Shown here piece after piece: positions 49,156 to 60,200 of a stretch of 64,000 nt of DNA. Each line of letters starts with the position of its first letter. Position 1 is the first letter of the stretch. The notes under the pieces are model-generated. The model ran no database searches. It was not told where the DNA came from and saw only the letters and a program-made list of their open reading frames with translations. The position numbers were made by a program, and so were the translations under genes. This DNA comes from Ophiosphaerella korrae (Eukaryota; Ascomycota; Dothideomycetes; Pleosporales; Phaeosphaeriaceae): NCBI GenBank assembly GCA_028456385.1, contig JALNQF010000165.1, positions 1 to 64,000 on the forward strand, in the 5' to 3' direction.

Positions 49156-50149
49156 TTATGCCTTTATTTCTTCCCTCTCCCGTTCCAGACTGTGAGTACG
49201 TCGTCCAGCCTTGATGTTTGGTATCGAGGCCGTGCATACGCTGCAGCCAGCGCGTGAAGCGGATGACGAGGGTTTGGTGAGGGGGAGACAGGCGCATATC
49301 AATCCGGCGGAGGATTCGGTGGCGGTCAGGACGATGTCGAGGTAGTTCATGTATGCTGGGTTGAGGCGGTGGGAACGATTGTAGAAGTAGATTGTCCCCC
49401 GGACAAGGGAGACGGTTGAGGCACTGTGGTCGTATGTAAGTGCTGTATGTATTTGCGAGCTGTTGACTTACACCCCGCTAATGCAGAATATCGAGACCAG
49501 CGCAATCTTCTGTTTTCTGCGCATCTTCAGCCGAGAGACCATGACAACCGGCAGAAGCATGAGGAGCATGTCCGACAAGGCATTGAAGATCCCCGTTGTC
49601 GGCACCGCTATCCTGCCAAAGTCGTATCTAGGTAACGTGCCAATCTCTTGTAGTACCAGCAGTATCAGACCCGCCAAAGTCCATGGTATCGTCAGAGTCA
49701 TCAGCATCCACCAGCAGTACCGGAACCACTTCTGACGTAGAGTGAACGTGCGGTGATAGAGGAAGAGGATCGAGAGCTTGACGAGCGTAATCGCGATGAT
49801 GTACAAAACGGCAAACGATAGCGTGGTGTTTGTTACGAATTTCTGTTCCTTTGTACTTTGCTGCGAGACATCTTGGAGGTCGAGCGCCCCGAAGGCTGTC
49901 AATAGTAGCCCAGATAGAAACAGGCCGAGGTTTGCGATCTATATCATTAACATGTGGAAATGATGAAAGAGTGGGGAGGCTCACAAATGCAAAGTAGCAG
50001 AGGTAATCATCAGTTGCTGGCGACGTCTTCATCATCCTACGTGGTGCTGTTCGCCCTCCCACCGCAGCTGTAGTCAACACGACGTCGATGGCCAGAATGG
50101 TATACGCTGGCACACTATAGTCCGCCGGGACGGAATTGTTCGCGCCCAT
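49156..50149 (-). CDS. Fungal rhodopsin-fold integral membrane protein (SAT4-like)
   Basis: Three exons are in phase: 49985-50149, 49472-49938 and 49156-49423 (299 residues), with introns of 46 and 48 bp. Hydrophobic helices are visible (SFAVLYIIAITLVKLSILFL, MLMTLTIPWTLAGLILLVL, MLLMLLPVVMV), and the core carries SRLKMRRKQKIALVSIF and ESSAGLICACLP. These blocks are characteristic of the large fungal 'rhodopsin domain' family of multi-pass proteins, whose biochemical role is mostly unknown. The frame is intact. The tail after CLPLTKP is Ser- and Arg-rich and looks shorter than usual, so the last exon boundary may be imperfect. Confidence 0.75.
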
Positions 50150-50971
50150 GTTGTCTACTGATCCGGGCAGATGAAAGGATGTGAATGCAAGACTGAGTGG
50201 GGAAGGATTAGAAAGATGAGCCTAATGCCAGCAAAGATGACTGTTGTACAGCTCGCGCAACCTACAGAATTGTGAGAGCACACGCGATCGCGTTTCAGGT
50301 CGACATGTCCCGAGCATACAATACCGCGCATCATGGACTCATAGATGGATAAGCTGCGTAAATCAGGTCTTACTCGTCCCAAAGGATTCCGGTTCGGGAA
50401 CGTTAGGTACAGGCTAGGACAGGGCTGATTCGTGCTTGACCGAAACGCCTGCCATGTGGCCTCGGCATGGGGGCTTCTGGCCTGTAGCTAGCTGGAAAGG
50501 GAAAAGGTGGCAGTGCATGTCGCATGCAGTTTGCTCTCAGTCTTGCTCTTCATGTCGTGCTGTGTTGCACGATTCTGGCGGTCAATGTGGTCCTTCTATG
50601 AAAGGGATTGCAAGATGAGGGATTGTTGAAGAAGTTGCTTGAAGTACATGGCAAGTATTGCTGGACTTGGTTTCGCGAAATATCCTTTGCTGATGAGTGT
50701 ATGCATGGTGGTTTGTTCCAATTTCAAAGGTTTCCGGCATCGTCATTGCACAGCGCTAGACGAGCTATGCCCAAATGGGACACTAGCGTCTACCTCCATC
50801 CGCCCAGCGACCTCCAGGCGCGTTCAGTTTAGCTGAATTTCCTTCGGTTTTGTAAGATGATCAGCCCGGACACTCAACCCAGAGCATTTCATGCCTGGCG
50901 GGGGAGCACTACCTTGCATCGGGATATTTCGGGGAATAAGCTCAAGACGTCAGCATAACGCCGAGCATGCC
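50150..50971. other. Intergenic upstream of rhodopsin-fold gene, downstream of F-box gene
   Basis: No ORF with a credible composition. Probably 5' and 3' untranslated DNA. Confidence 0.4.
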
Positions 50972-52174
50972 CTATTTCCGAGGAATATGCCAGCTAAGTG
51001 GTCGGTTCCAAAGCTCGTAAGCATAGTTGTAACCATAGGAACGGTCTCTCAGCCGAATAGCTGGATGGTCTGATGAAAATGACTGATGCAAGCCCATTCC
51101 GCGCCTGCGAAACATGACAAGCAGTTCCTCGAACATGTCTATCCATTTAGCATCTGGCAGAACTGGATGACCGTCAGCTTCATGCCAGAGTCTCCTCACG
51201 GAACCGGGTCCAAATCTTTCATCGAGCTCTACTCGAAACCTCTCGTCTGTTCGTGGGCAGGCCATGGTCAGCCAGCTCCAATCGAGTGGCGATCGACAGC
51301 TGCCCAGCTGGCTATAGATGCATATCTCGACAACGTAGCCTTCGCTTTGACCTTGCCAAGATACATTGATACTGTAGTCTGTGTGGCAGATTGGACACGA
51401 CCGAGTTGAATCGTCCGAAAGGGGGGATGCTTCGGGAGTATCTGCCTGGATGGCAAGCTTGGGGGACTGCGTTAACAGAGGGTCACGAGATGCATACAGA
51501 TGCCAACAAATGGGTCGACATGTATGTTTGATATTCTCTCGCAAGCTCTTCGAATCGCGTTCTCGTTGAGAAATGATGATCTTTGTTATTACCAGCAATT
51601 GATCATGGACGATGCGTGCGTGACGAGCTGAGGACTGCTTGACACTGTTTCTGTGATATTCCGTATGTGTTTGCTTGTCGAGGAAGGTTGGAAGTGGACC
51701 GTGTTCGCAGCCGCGAAAGTGTCGTTTCATGACCAAGTGCGCATGCGAAAACGGGATTTGGATGAATGGTGAGAAATAGATGTCATCTCCGCCATGCTGG
51801 CGCGGTGTGTGCTCTGAGATCCAGCGCAAGATAGAATGACTCCAGTACCCGTGCCAGCGATGCAGTCTCCCACAATACCGACAGAAATAAGCATCAGCGA
51901 TGTTGTCCTCAAGGTACTGCAATAGCTGGGTCCTCTCCGCCGCAGTCAACACCGGCTGTCCAGGAGTACAGAGGCTATATAGATCTCGGCAAGTGAAGGC
52001 GAGGAATGTTGTGGAAAGACCATCAAGATGCGACGTGATCATCAAGATTATCTCTGCAGGAAGAGCGAACCTTCCCAGATCCGACGGAGGGGATGGCTGC
52101 CGAAAGAGCCTCTCGAAGCGTCGACAGAGCCACTGAGCCATGGCACGGAGCAATATCTGCGTCGGTGGCGACAA
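50972..52174 (-). CDS. F-box protein (intact, single exon)
   Basis: A 400-residue frame without introns. An F-box lies at about residues 36-72 (RFALPAEIILMITSHLDGL, then TFLAFTCRDLYSL). F-box proteins bind Skp1 and recruit substrates to SCF ubiquitin ligases. Downstream are Cys pairs that may bind zinc: CRYCGRLH near residue 97 and CPICHTDY near residue 263, a layout seen in many Pezizomycotina F-box proteins. No leucine-rich or WD repeats are visible, so the substrate is unknown. It lies directly downstream of the recombinase relic on the same strand, with a 437-bp gap, yet shows no RIP-type stop. Confidence 0.85.
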   Translation of the reverse strand: MSPPTQILLRAMAQWLCRRFERLFRQPSPPSDLGRFALPAEIILMITSHLDGLSTTFLAFTCRDLYSLCTPGQPVLTAAERTQLLQYLEDNIADAYFCRYCGRLHRWHGYWSHSILRWISEHTPRQHGGDDIYFSPFIQIPFSHAHLVMKRHFRGCEHGPLPTFLDKQTHTEYHRNSVKQSSARHARIVHDQLLVITKIIISQRERDSKSLRENIKHTCRPICWHLYASRDPLLTQSPKLAIQADTPEASPLSDDSTRSCPICHTDYSINVSWQGQSEGYVVEICIYSQLGSCRSPLDWSWLTMACPRTDERFRVELDERFGPGSVRRLWHEADGHPVLPDAKWIDMFEELLVMFRRRGMGLHQSFSSDHPAIRLRDRSYGYNYAYELWNRPLSWHIPRK

Positions 52175-52611
52175 CGTCAGGGAACGTCGTATAGACGAAT
52201 GTTGAATGAGGATAATTTTAGGGGCTTGAAGATAAACTGGTGGAGGAATGTAGGCTAGATAGTGAGGTCCTGCCCTGCCACTCTGCCTACTTCGATAGCT
52301 AGCGTACCGCGCAACAGATTTCCGGCGTGACCGCCACTAATCGCACGCGGTACCAAAGTTGAGCGTCACAGAGAGGACATTGAGCGGTAGAGAAGAGCAC
52401 CGTTCAACAGTGATGCGGATATTTGTCATCCAAATGTGGATTCGTCATCGAAAAGCAAATCAAGGAAGTAGAAGTGGGGATGGAGTTGCGTGCTTTGTCC
52501 GTCTCTTCACGAGCTTGGCGCGACGACGCGACGACAATCCTGCATACGCATCCATGAATGAACAGCGTCACAGTAAGGGGCTTCAGATAAACACAGTATT
52601 GTCATTCAGAC
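52175..52611. other. Intergenic between F-box gene and recombinase relic
   Basis: Nothing supported; probably the F-box promoter and the 3' end of the recombinase relic. Confidence 0.4.
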
Positions 52612-55530
52612 TCATGTACAAGCTCTTTTATGTAGATAAGAATCATCGATGCTGAAGCGTGTTATCAGGCTCCCGTTCACCGTTTCCAGTTTCCCGCTCA
52701 CCGTCTCTCGCTTCGCGGTCCCTGCACCTGCACTAGCTTCTGCGCCTTCTCGGCCTAGCGCAAATTCACCATCCTCACGTCCGCGTCCGACTGCGTACCC
52801 AACTTTGTTCCCATCGTGCGCATCCTCGTGCTCGTATTCATGTGCGTTCTCCTGCCCCTTCTCAGGTGATTTCCTCTTGCGATTGATTCTCTGAGGTCCG
52901 AATGGTGGGATACCATGTGCAGAATTAGCATGCTCCCAAAAATGAGCTTCTGACTCGATTCGCGTTTCGCATAGAGGATGAGGACACATAGTAGGCAGCG
53001 CAATAAGTTGAGTAATGTGCGTTTTTATGTGCTTGTGGAGATCGTAAGTGTCGGGATATTATGCGAACCGATCGTGCAGTATCTTTTCCTCATTGCCTAA
53101 GCAAAATAGACAATGAGCCGCTACTACTACGACGCCGCCACGTCGGATAAGTCTGCAATAATCGTTAAGAGGCTTAAGATGATGGTACTCGAGGTGGGCG
53201 GTCTAAACCCGCTCTGACTTAGCCTAAAGATTGTGCTCGTAACAGTATTGCATGAATGTATGTGTTGTGTGTTCTGTAGGGATCCTATGTGCTGTAGAGA
53301 CATGGTACGATAGACCATTTAGATGATTCATGACAACGTAGCAGCCTTTCTAGAGGCATTGTCTCGACTGATTTTGACGAAGGTGGTCTGTCACGTGCGA
53401 GACATAGAGCCGGCTGCTCTTGCCAGTAAAGCGATGGCTACAATTATTCCATAGACAAGCAGGGTGCTGGCGAAACTGCTGCAACATAAGTTGCTCCGCT
53501 TCTTTTACTTTCTCCTGTCTGGCGCACTTAAGTAGATGTTTGTTCATCCTTTCAGGTCGTGTACTATATCGTTAGAAGCTTCACGAAGCTCTTGCGAAGC
53601 TTACTTACAGCTGTAAAGGACTCTTGCATACGCGACAACGATTCTCTTGGGTGGGCTCTGCATCCTGGTATGCATAACGCGTTCGCGTTGGGCAAGCCCA
53701 TCTCGTCAGTGGTTCCACAAGATCCTTCAAACGAATTATGTTCTCCTCTTCTTTCGATGATCCTGTTAGGGAGCAATCATCCTTTGAGAAGTCGTCATCG
53801 CTTTCTGTTGCGCTGCTAGAGTCATCCACGCTAAAAGCATCAGGATAAAGCATCATGGCAGCCTTTCGGCGGTGTGGCTCATGCTTTAAGAGTGCTTGTA
53901 AGTATCGTGAGGGCGACCGTGTAAGACAGGTCGAGTCCACGGGACTTGAGTCGCAAATGCCGTCCTTTATGAAGGTTTCCAATCGTTTGTGGTACATACG
54001 CTTCCGTGACTGGCGCCTGAATTCGTACTCCTATGCTGGAGAGAGTTCTGCTACAGTGATTGAACCATGCGGAGACTCTGACAGCTTCGCCGTGAACCCG
54101 AATCTGTTCCGAATCGACTTATCAATGAGCTGCGCGCCTAGTGGCTTAGGTGCTAACAACTGTCTGCTAGACATTATTAAAATATGGCTCTCGATAAAGT
54201 TCTTCTGCTATAGGCGACTATAGACAATACTCTGCGTGTCAATCCTGACGACAGATGACATGTAAGACTGCATGATCTTATTGTTCGAGTGTCCCATAAG
54301 TTGCTGCCGATAGAGGTCCTAGATACTCCCTGCACTATATAAGTAAATCAGTAGCTTATGTAATTATCGCCGACATACCTTATATCGCATTCGCATAGCC
54401 TCGCCAGAAACAGTATGCAGTCAGTCTGTCTTTATATCTAGCTCTTTAACCTAAGCTCTTTATCTGATTACCGAAGCAGTTATAATTCCAGATATTATTA
54501 TTAGATATCATTATGTCAGGACGCAAACTACGCATGACAGGTTATTTATCCTTACCTAACCTATAACAAAAGGTGTATCTTGTGGCGCCTGGCGGTATCT
54601 CTTTACTTTCTATATTATCTATAGACTCAACGTCTTCGAACACGCAGTCAGCTAGAGCTTGGGCAAGGAACCAAGTGACAGGGCAAAGGGCTCGATCGTG
54701 TGGCCATTCGTAGAGTACGAGACGTGGTCTAGTATATTAGTCAAGCTCCTCAACCTTTCGCTGTTATACTTACGCGTATTTCTAATTACTTCGATGTCCC
54801 TTACAATTACGAAGACATACTTGTAAAGCGAACCTAGTATAGTTAGTATTATCCTGCCGCATGACTATTACATTACCGTAGAGTAGCCCTTTGTTGCTAT
54901 TCTTCTACTCAACAGATTCTATGACTTCGCCTAGACGACTGCCCATGAAGGTCAATAGAAGCAGAGAGAATATGAGCTGTACGACTATACGCGAGTGAGG
55001 CGATTTGTACTCATTGTATACCAGCAGGAATCGCATAAGGTCTTGTGTGACCGCCAATAGGGCGATAGGCTTTTTGTATGCTCGTATAGAAAGATTCTTA
55101 GTCCTCAGTAACTCAAACTCGATAAGCTAGTTTAGTGAGTATTTTGTAAAGTTATAGTAACACGCGGCGATACATATAGCAGCAAGTTTCTGATTCTGGG
55201 CGCTATTGTACTAGTAATTTGTGTGGAACTTAATAGCGCGTTTTAACACGGAAAGATAATTCCTAAGTATGACATTAGTTATCTTCTCGTCGATCTGGCT
55301 AACGCTGCAACGAACAAGCTATCGCAGGAACAATTTGATGGTGTCTACAGAAGGCGCCTCCGGGAAAGGTACTAAGTCGTCGCATGTAACGTGCAGTATT
55401 TGTTCTGAGAAACTTAATCTAGTAAGCAGCTGAGCATCTCTTAGATTTATAACACTTACTTAGTCTATAGCTGTATAATCGAGCGATAAGACTTCGCACT
55501 CGAAGGTATTAGACGTGATTCAACTTCAGC
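52612..55530 (-). pseudogene. DUF3435 tyrosine recombinase (Starship captain-type), RIP-inactivated
   Basis: Four exon pieces join in phase: about 55530-54774, 54728-54379, 54329-53609 and 53548-52612; introns are 45, 49 and 60 bp. Blocks in order: FPEAPSVDTIKLFLR (core-binding region); PHSRIVVQLIFSLLLLTFMG then SRLGEV (first catalytic Arg region); LCPVTWFLAQALADCVFED; RLTAYCFWRGYANAI (second Arg box, one Arg now Trp); MGHSNNKIMQSY (His box and tyrosine). The C-terminus carries several zinc fingers (CRVC...HLLKC, CLWNNC...HVTDH, CLFCLG...HKHIKTH, CPHPLC...HANSAHG). Length would be about 920 residues. I count 16 in-frame stops, all TAG or TAA, each one transition from Gln or Trp codons. DUF3435 recombinases mobilise Starships and sit at the element's 5' end reading inward, as here. 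The start codon was not found. Confidence 0.8.
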
Positions 55531-56843
55531 GCGTGTAGGAAGAGAGGTTGTGACTTATGTGTCCTTTGCACGTTCCTGCAGGTCGCTAACAAACGTCGAG
55601 TGTGTGCCTCGCTTCCGACCTATCCTCTGATGCGCGATTGCAGCTGAATTCAAGTGTCGTCGTCGTCGCGGTGAATTAGGGCAATGAGCAATTAGGCTGA
55701 TCTGCAGCTATGATCATGAAGGAAAGGAGGAGGAGGAGGAGGAGGAGGAGGATAAGTATGGCGCACGCTCATGTTCCCCCCTATGCGCCGCTTGCACAGC
55801 AGACCCCAATGCCCAATGCGCACATGGCTAAGGGTGCCTTGTTGCTTATGTCTGCTAAAAGCTGTAAACAGGATCGTGGTGGGCAGGCGGCACAGCTAAA
55901 GTAGTTGCACGCGCCCGGTTGAACTTCAGAACACCAGCGCCTAACAACCGTTTCCAGAGAGCGACTAAAGCAAATAACCCGTAAACGGTACCTCGAAATC
56001 TGGTTGATCAGACAAGTGAACTAGCACTCAATTGTTCATATATTGTCGTTTTCTTCCAAACAACCGTTTCTAGTAGCGCGTCTCCCGTTTTCGGTATCGC
56101 GCATTTAAGCGCTATACTTGTAAGCTAGGCTTATACATTTCTATTTTACTTTCTTATACTATCTAAATTATAGGTTTACAATAAACTTAGGGCGTAGTAT
56201 GTATATCTATTACACGCTTATCTTTCGCCCCCTAAGGTATAATCTAGTTGTCAGATTTGAAGGAGGTTATAGCAGTTTGATAAAAAGGCTTTTTCGTAAC
56301 GGCCATGTGAGGGCCTTGTTGGAGAGGGATACTGAGGCTTTCAGAAAAGCCCTTTTTCAGATTGATCACCTATGACTTGATGGCACTGGGTATGAACTGA
56401 GTGGATTGATCCTGCTGTCTATCTCTGGCCCTGCGCTCTATCTATGTATCTGCGATGCGGCGGTCTCGGCTGGGTCTCTCGAGACGGCGGCGAGCCGGAT
56501 CCTCAACACCCCTTCTGTTGAGGTGCTGGTTTCTTTGTTGTATTAGTCGTGCTGACGTAGTCCATCTCCTTGCATGTGAGATTCTTTGTTCGATTCCTTT
56601 GTTCGTGAAGGTCGAGGCTGCGATCCTTTCAGCTGCGGCGGGGTTGGCGGCTTGGCGATCGCACATGTGATCGCGCATCTAATCGCGCATCGAGCATCTG
56701 ATCGTGCAACTCATCTAACACTAGTAGCCTACTATTACACTTTAATATATATATTCTACTTCTCTTTTACTCTTTTTTATAACACTATAGCTCCTAGAAA
56801 GCGTATTTAAGACTTATTATACCTACGTATCTTTACATAATAA
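55531..56843. other. Region upstream of the recombinase relic; candidate Starship 5' end
   Basis: It holds a (GGA)9 microsatellite at 55726-55752, two similar AACAACCGTTTC words near 55,950 and 56,068, a hairpin-prone CCTCAACACC...GTTGAGG near 56,500, and repeated GATCGCGCATC-type words at 56,655-56,705. No supported gene. An element end with a short direct or inverted repeat would be expected here if the captain belongs to a Starship, but I could not identify one. Confidence 0.45.
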
Positions 56844-57272
56844 TGTTACGGGCCTCCTGTCGTCGACTATAGGTGCCTGTCTCGAAGGGGGTTAGTGGAT
56901 CACGAGGTGATAGTAAAAGCTCGGGGGTAATCTGTAATAACTGTAAACAATAGAAGATGTTTTGCAACTGTCTTGTATTGGCGTTCCGTAGTCAAAGGAT
57001 TGAATTGCCGATGCCATCCTAATGATGCGCATCCTACTGACTATATACTCCTCGTGATCTGTAATCTGTAGCTGCTAAGATAAACGGATCACAGATCGTC
57101 CTAATCTATAATCTATAGCTACTAAGAGTCTACAGATTACAGATTAGTCTATGTGTCCTAGTTGTGTGTTGTTTCCTAATTAAGATTATTACCCCGCTCG
57201 TCCTATGCTTTGTTAGCAACCAAGTTAGGGCTAATTAGTTCTATCTCGATTTCTTCTATTACACCTATAATA
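56844..57272 (-). repeat. LTR of element D, left copy (429 bp), nearly un-RIPped
   Basis: It starts TGTTACGGGCC and ends CACCTATAATA. Aligned by eye to 63447-63875 there are no length changes, only C/T and G/A differences, with this copy nearly always carrying C or G. Confidence 0.9.
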
Positions 57273-60200
57273 CTATCTCCCCTTCTAGGCGGGTCCTAGT
57301 TCTCCTATCCTAGAGCTAGAGTTATTAGTCTAGTTTCTTCGTCAATGTAGAGTTCTTTATCCTCCCTTATAACTATTTTATCTACACGTTGTTACTACCT
57401 CCTTACTAATCGCGTACTACGCAATAGTATTAAAATATTTCCTTGTTCTTATTGTACTTCTCCTAAATTAAATCCTAAATCCCTTCCTTGTATTATTTCT
57501 ACAAACAATAGTAGAGCTTATAAAGTATATATTCGTGCGAACATACGTAGTTCTTATAATGTGTCTAGTGTTTCTCTATCTAAGTGTACGTTTATTATAC
57601 TTATTCTTACGTCTAGGCTTAATAATAATAGGGAAAGCTATTAACTAGACTTAAGAGAAATTACTATCTTAAATTATAGAGGCTAAAGCTAAGTATAAGC
57701 GTATCTAGGAGCTTACGTAAAGTAAGCTAGTAAAGAATTAAACTTATCTCTCTTATCTTTGTAAAATAAAGGCCTTAAATAATAAGAAATTAGCTAAGTA
57801 GTTAGTAGCTCTAGAAGCTAAGCTAGATCTAGATAAGGCGTTTAGTGTTGCTGTAGCAGGTCTTGCGCTAGACGTCTCTATCGTCTCTTTATCTATTGTT
57901 AGTAATATTAGTTCTCTTAGTTTACTACTAGGCGTTCTAGAGGGTTTTAACTTTAGAACTCCTCTAGTTTCTTAAGGTAATTAAGATTGTCCTCTAGTTT
58001 CTATATTTTCTCCTATAGTTATCCTTTTTCGTCTATACCTATCTATTCTACTATATAGTAGTTTTTTCTATTATAGAACTAGTGTGCTAGGATTTTCTTA
58101 ACTTCCTATTCTTCTTATTCTCTATACGTATCTACTTTGTACACTAGTAGTTCTACGTTTTATAGTACTTGTTCTAGTAGGGCTATATAGAATATTAGGT
58201 ATATCCTTATCTTGTTTAGTAGCTTTAATTTGAATATAACTAGTGTAACTTCTTTCTTGATTTTGTATAGTCTTATCTTAACGTAGTCTAATTTTAAACT
58301 AGGTTGTTTACTTTTAATATTCTTTCGTACTAACTATACTCTTTCTCTCTCTCTAAATTAGAGTCCTTCTTTATACTTCTTATTATAGTACTTTACTATT
58401 TAATTATATAGGAACTCTATATCTTATCTTAGTTAGTTATATATATCTCTAAGTCTATTAGTAAAGTTTTTTCCTTTTAGAGACTAAGATATTTATTCTC
58501 TTAGTGTTTAGTATATATTAGGCTTAAATCTATAGTTCGCGAAGAAGAGTAATACTCTTATTACTATATTCTTTACGCTGTTGTATACTAACTGTGCTAT
58601 AAGTAGTAACTATACCTAATTGTTCTAGTTGTAGTTAAGGTAGCATCTTAAGTACTATTCTACTATCTAATTTATTCGTTCTAATTATCTATTTGTTTAT
58701 AAGCGATATACTATAGACATTGCGTACTATATTCTTAATTGCGCTATTATCGTTCCCTATAGTTTTAATATAAATTGTACATCTCTATCTATAATAATCT
58801 TATCTAGTAGTCTATATTAACTAATTATAGTTCCTATAACCTAATATATAGTAACTTCTATCTTACTCTTCTCTTTATATAGCCTAAAGTATATATACTT
58901 TGTAAGCTTATTAACTATTATTAGGATTCTATTATACTTAACTCCTAATATTAAGTCTTTAGACTTAAGTAACTTTATAATAAAGTCTATTATAATAACT
59001 CCCTATAGTTATCTTAGTGCTTCTACTAGTTGTAGTATTCTATATAGTATATATCTATTGTGTTTATTCCTTTAATATTCTATATAGTCTCGTAGTACTT
59101 CTATTACTAGTTGTCTTGCTTTTAGAATATAGTAGTCTCGTAGTAGTCTATCTAATGTTTTTTTAATACCTTAGTAACTATATACTAGTAATTTATAGAA
59201 TTGTTATATAAATTCCCTTTAAATTTTTCCTAGAATATATATTCTTCTATATACTTGTACAAATCTATCTTAGATTTTAAGTTTCTCTATTTCTTTAGAT
59301 ACTTCTTGTATTATTTTCTAAATTTATTTGTTTAGCTTGTTGCTTATCTTCTTAAGTATTGCAGCTATCTTAGGTATGTTTAGGACTAAATGTCCTTCCT
59401 TGTTCTTAACTAGAACTATACTAGTAGCGCTTACTTCTTCTTGTAAATCTAGTCTTCTACTTAGAGTATCTATAAATTAGTTGTCTTTCCTTTTTGTGTA
59501 TATTATTTCTATATTAAATATTAATAGAAACTCCTACTATCTTGTATAGCGTTGTAATAGCTCTTTATTTATTATAAATCCTATAAGATTCTTGTAGTCT
59601 GTGTAAACTTTTGTTTAGTGCTTTGCTCCTTGTAGGTATACTCTCTATTATTTAAATACTTTGTAGATTACTAGTATCTCTTTGTTATAGATTAGGTAAT
59701 TAAGTTCTACTATTTTTATCTTCTTAGAGAAGTATTTAACTAAGTATTCCTTTTTAGTCTCTAGGTCTTCTTGTATTAGTGCTATTCTATAGACTAAGTT
59801 TAATGCGTCTGTTTTTACTATTACTAGTAGTTCTAGGTTATATATTCTAATAACTAGGTTTTCTATAAACTTCTTTTTTATTCTTTTAAATACCTTATCG
59901 CATTCCTTTGTCTATTTAAATAGCGTATCTTTTTTTATAAGTCTTGTAATTAGCTCTATATCTTTAGAGTATCTTACTATTAACTTTCTATAAAAGTTAG
60001 CTAGCCTATAAAATTACTATACCTCTTTTAGGTTCTTTAGTGTTAGCTATTCGTTAATTAAGTTAATCTTTTCTAGGTTAATCTTGATTTTTCTTAGTTT
60101 AATAATAAATCTAAGGAAATCTATTTCCTTTGTATAGAACTCGTATTTTCTTATCTTAAGGAATATTTTAGCTTCTACTAGTTTCTTTAGCACTTTATGT

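Noticed and set aside
53350..53352. TAG as the natural end of the recombinase
   Set aside because: The same frame continues with further zinc fingers, and the codon sits where a Trp is expected after CL.
56442..56810. Short ORFs right of the recombinase
   Set aside because: There are overlapping frames on both strands in repeated GATCGC-rich DNA, with no recognisable domain.
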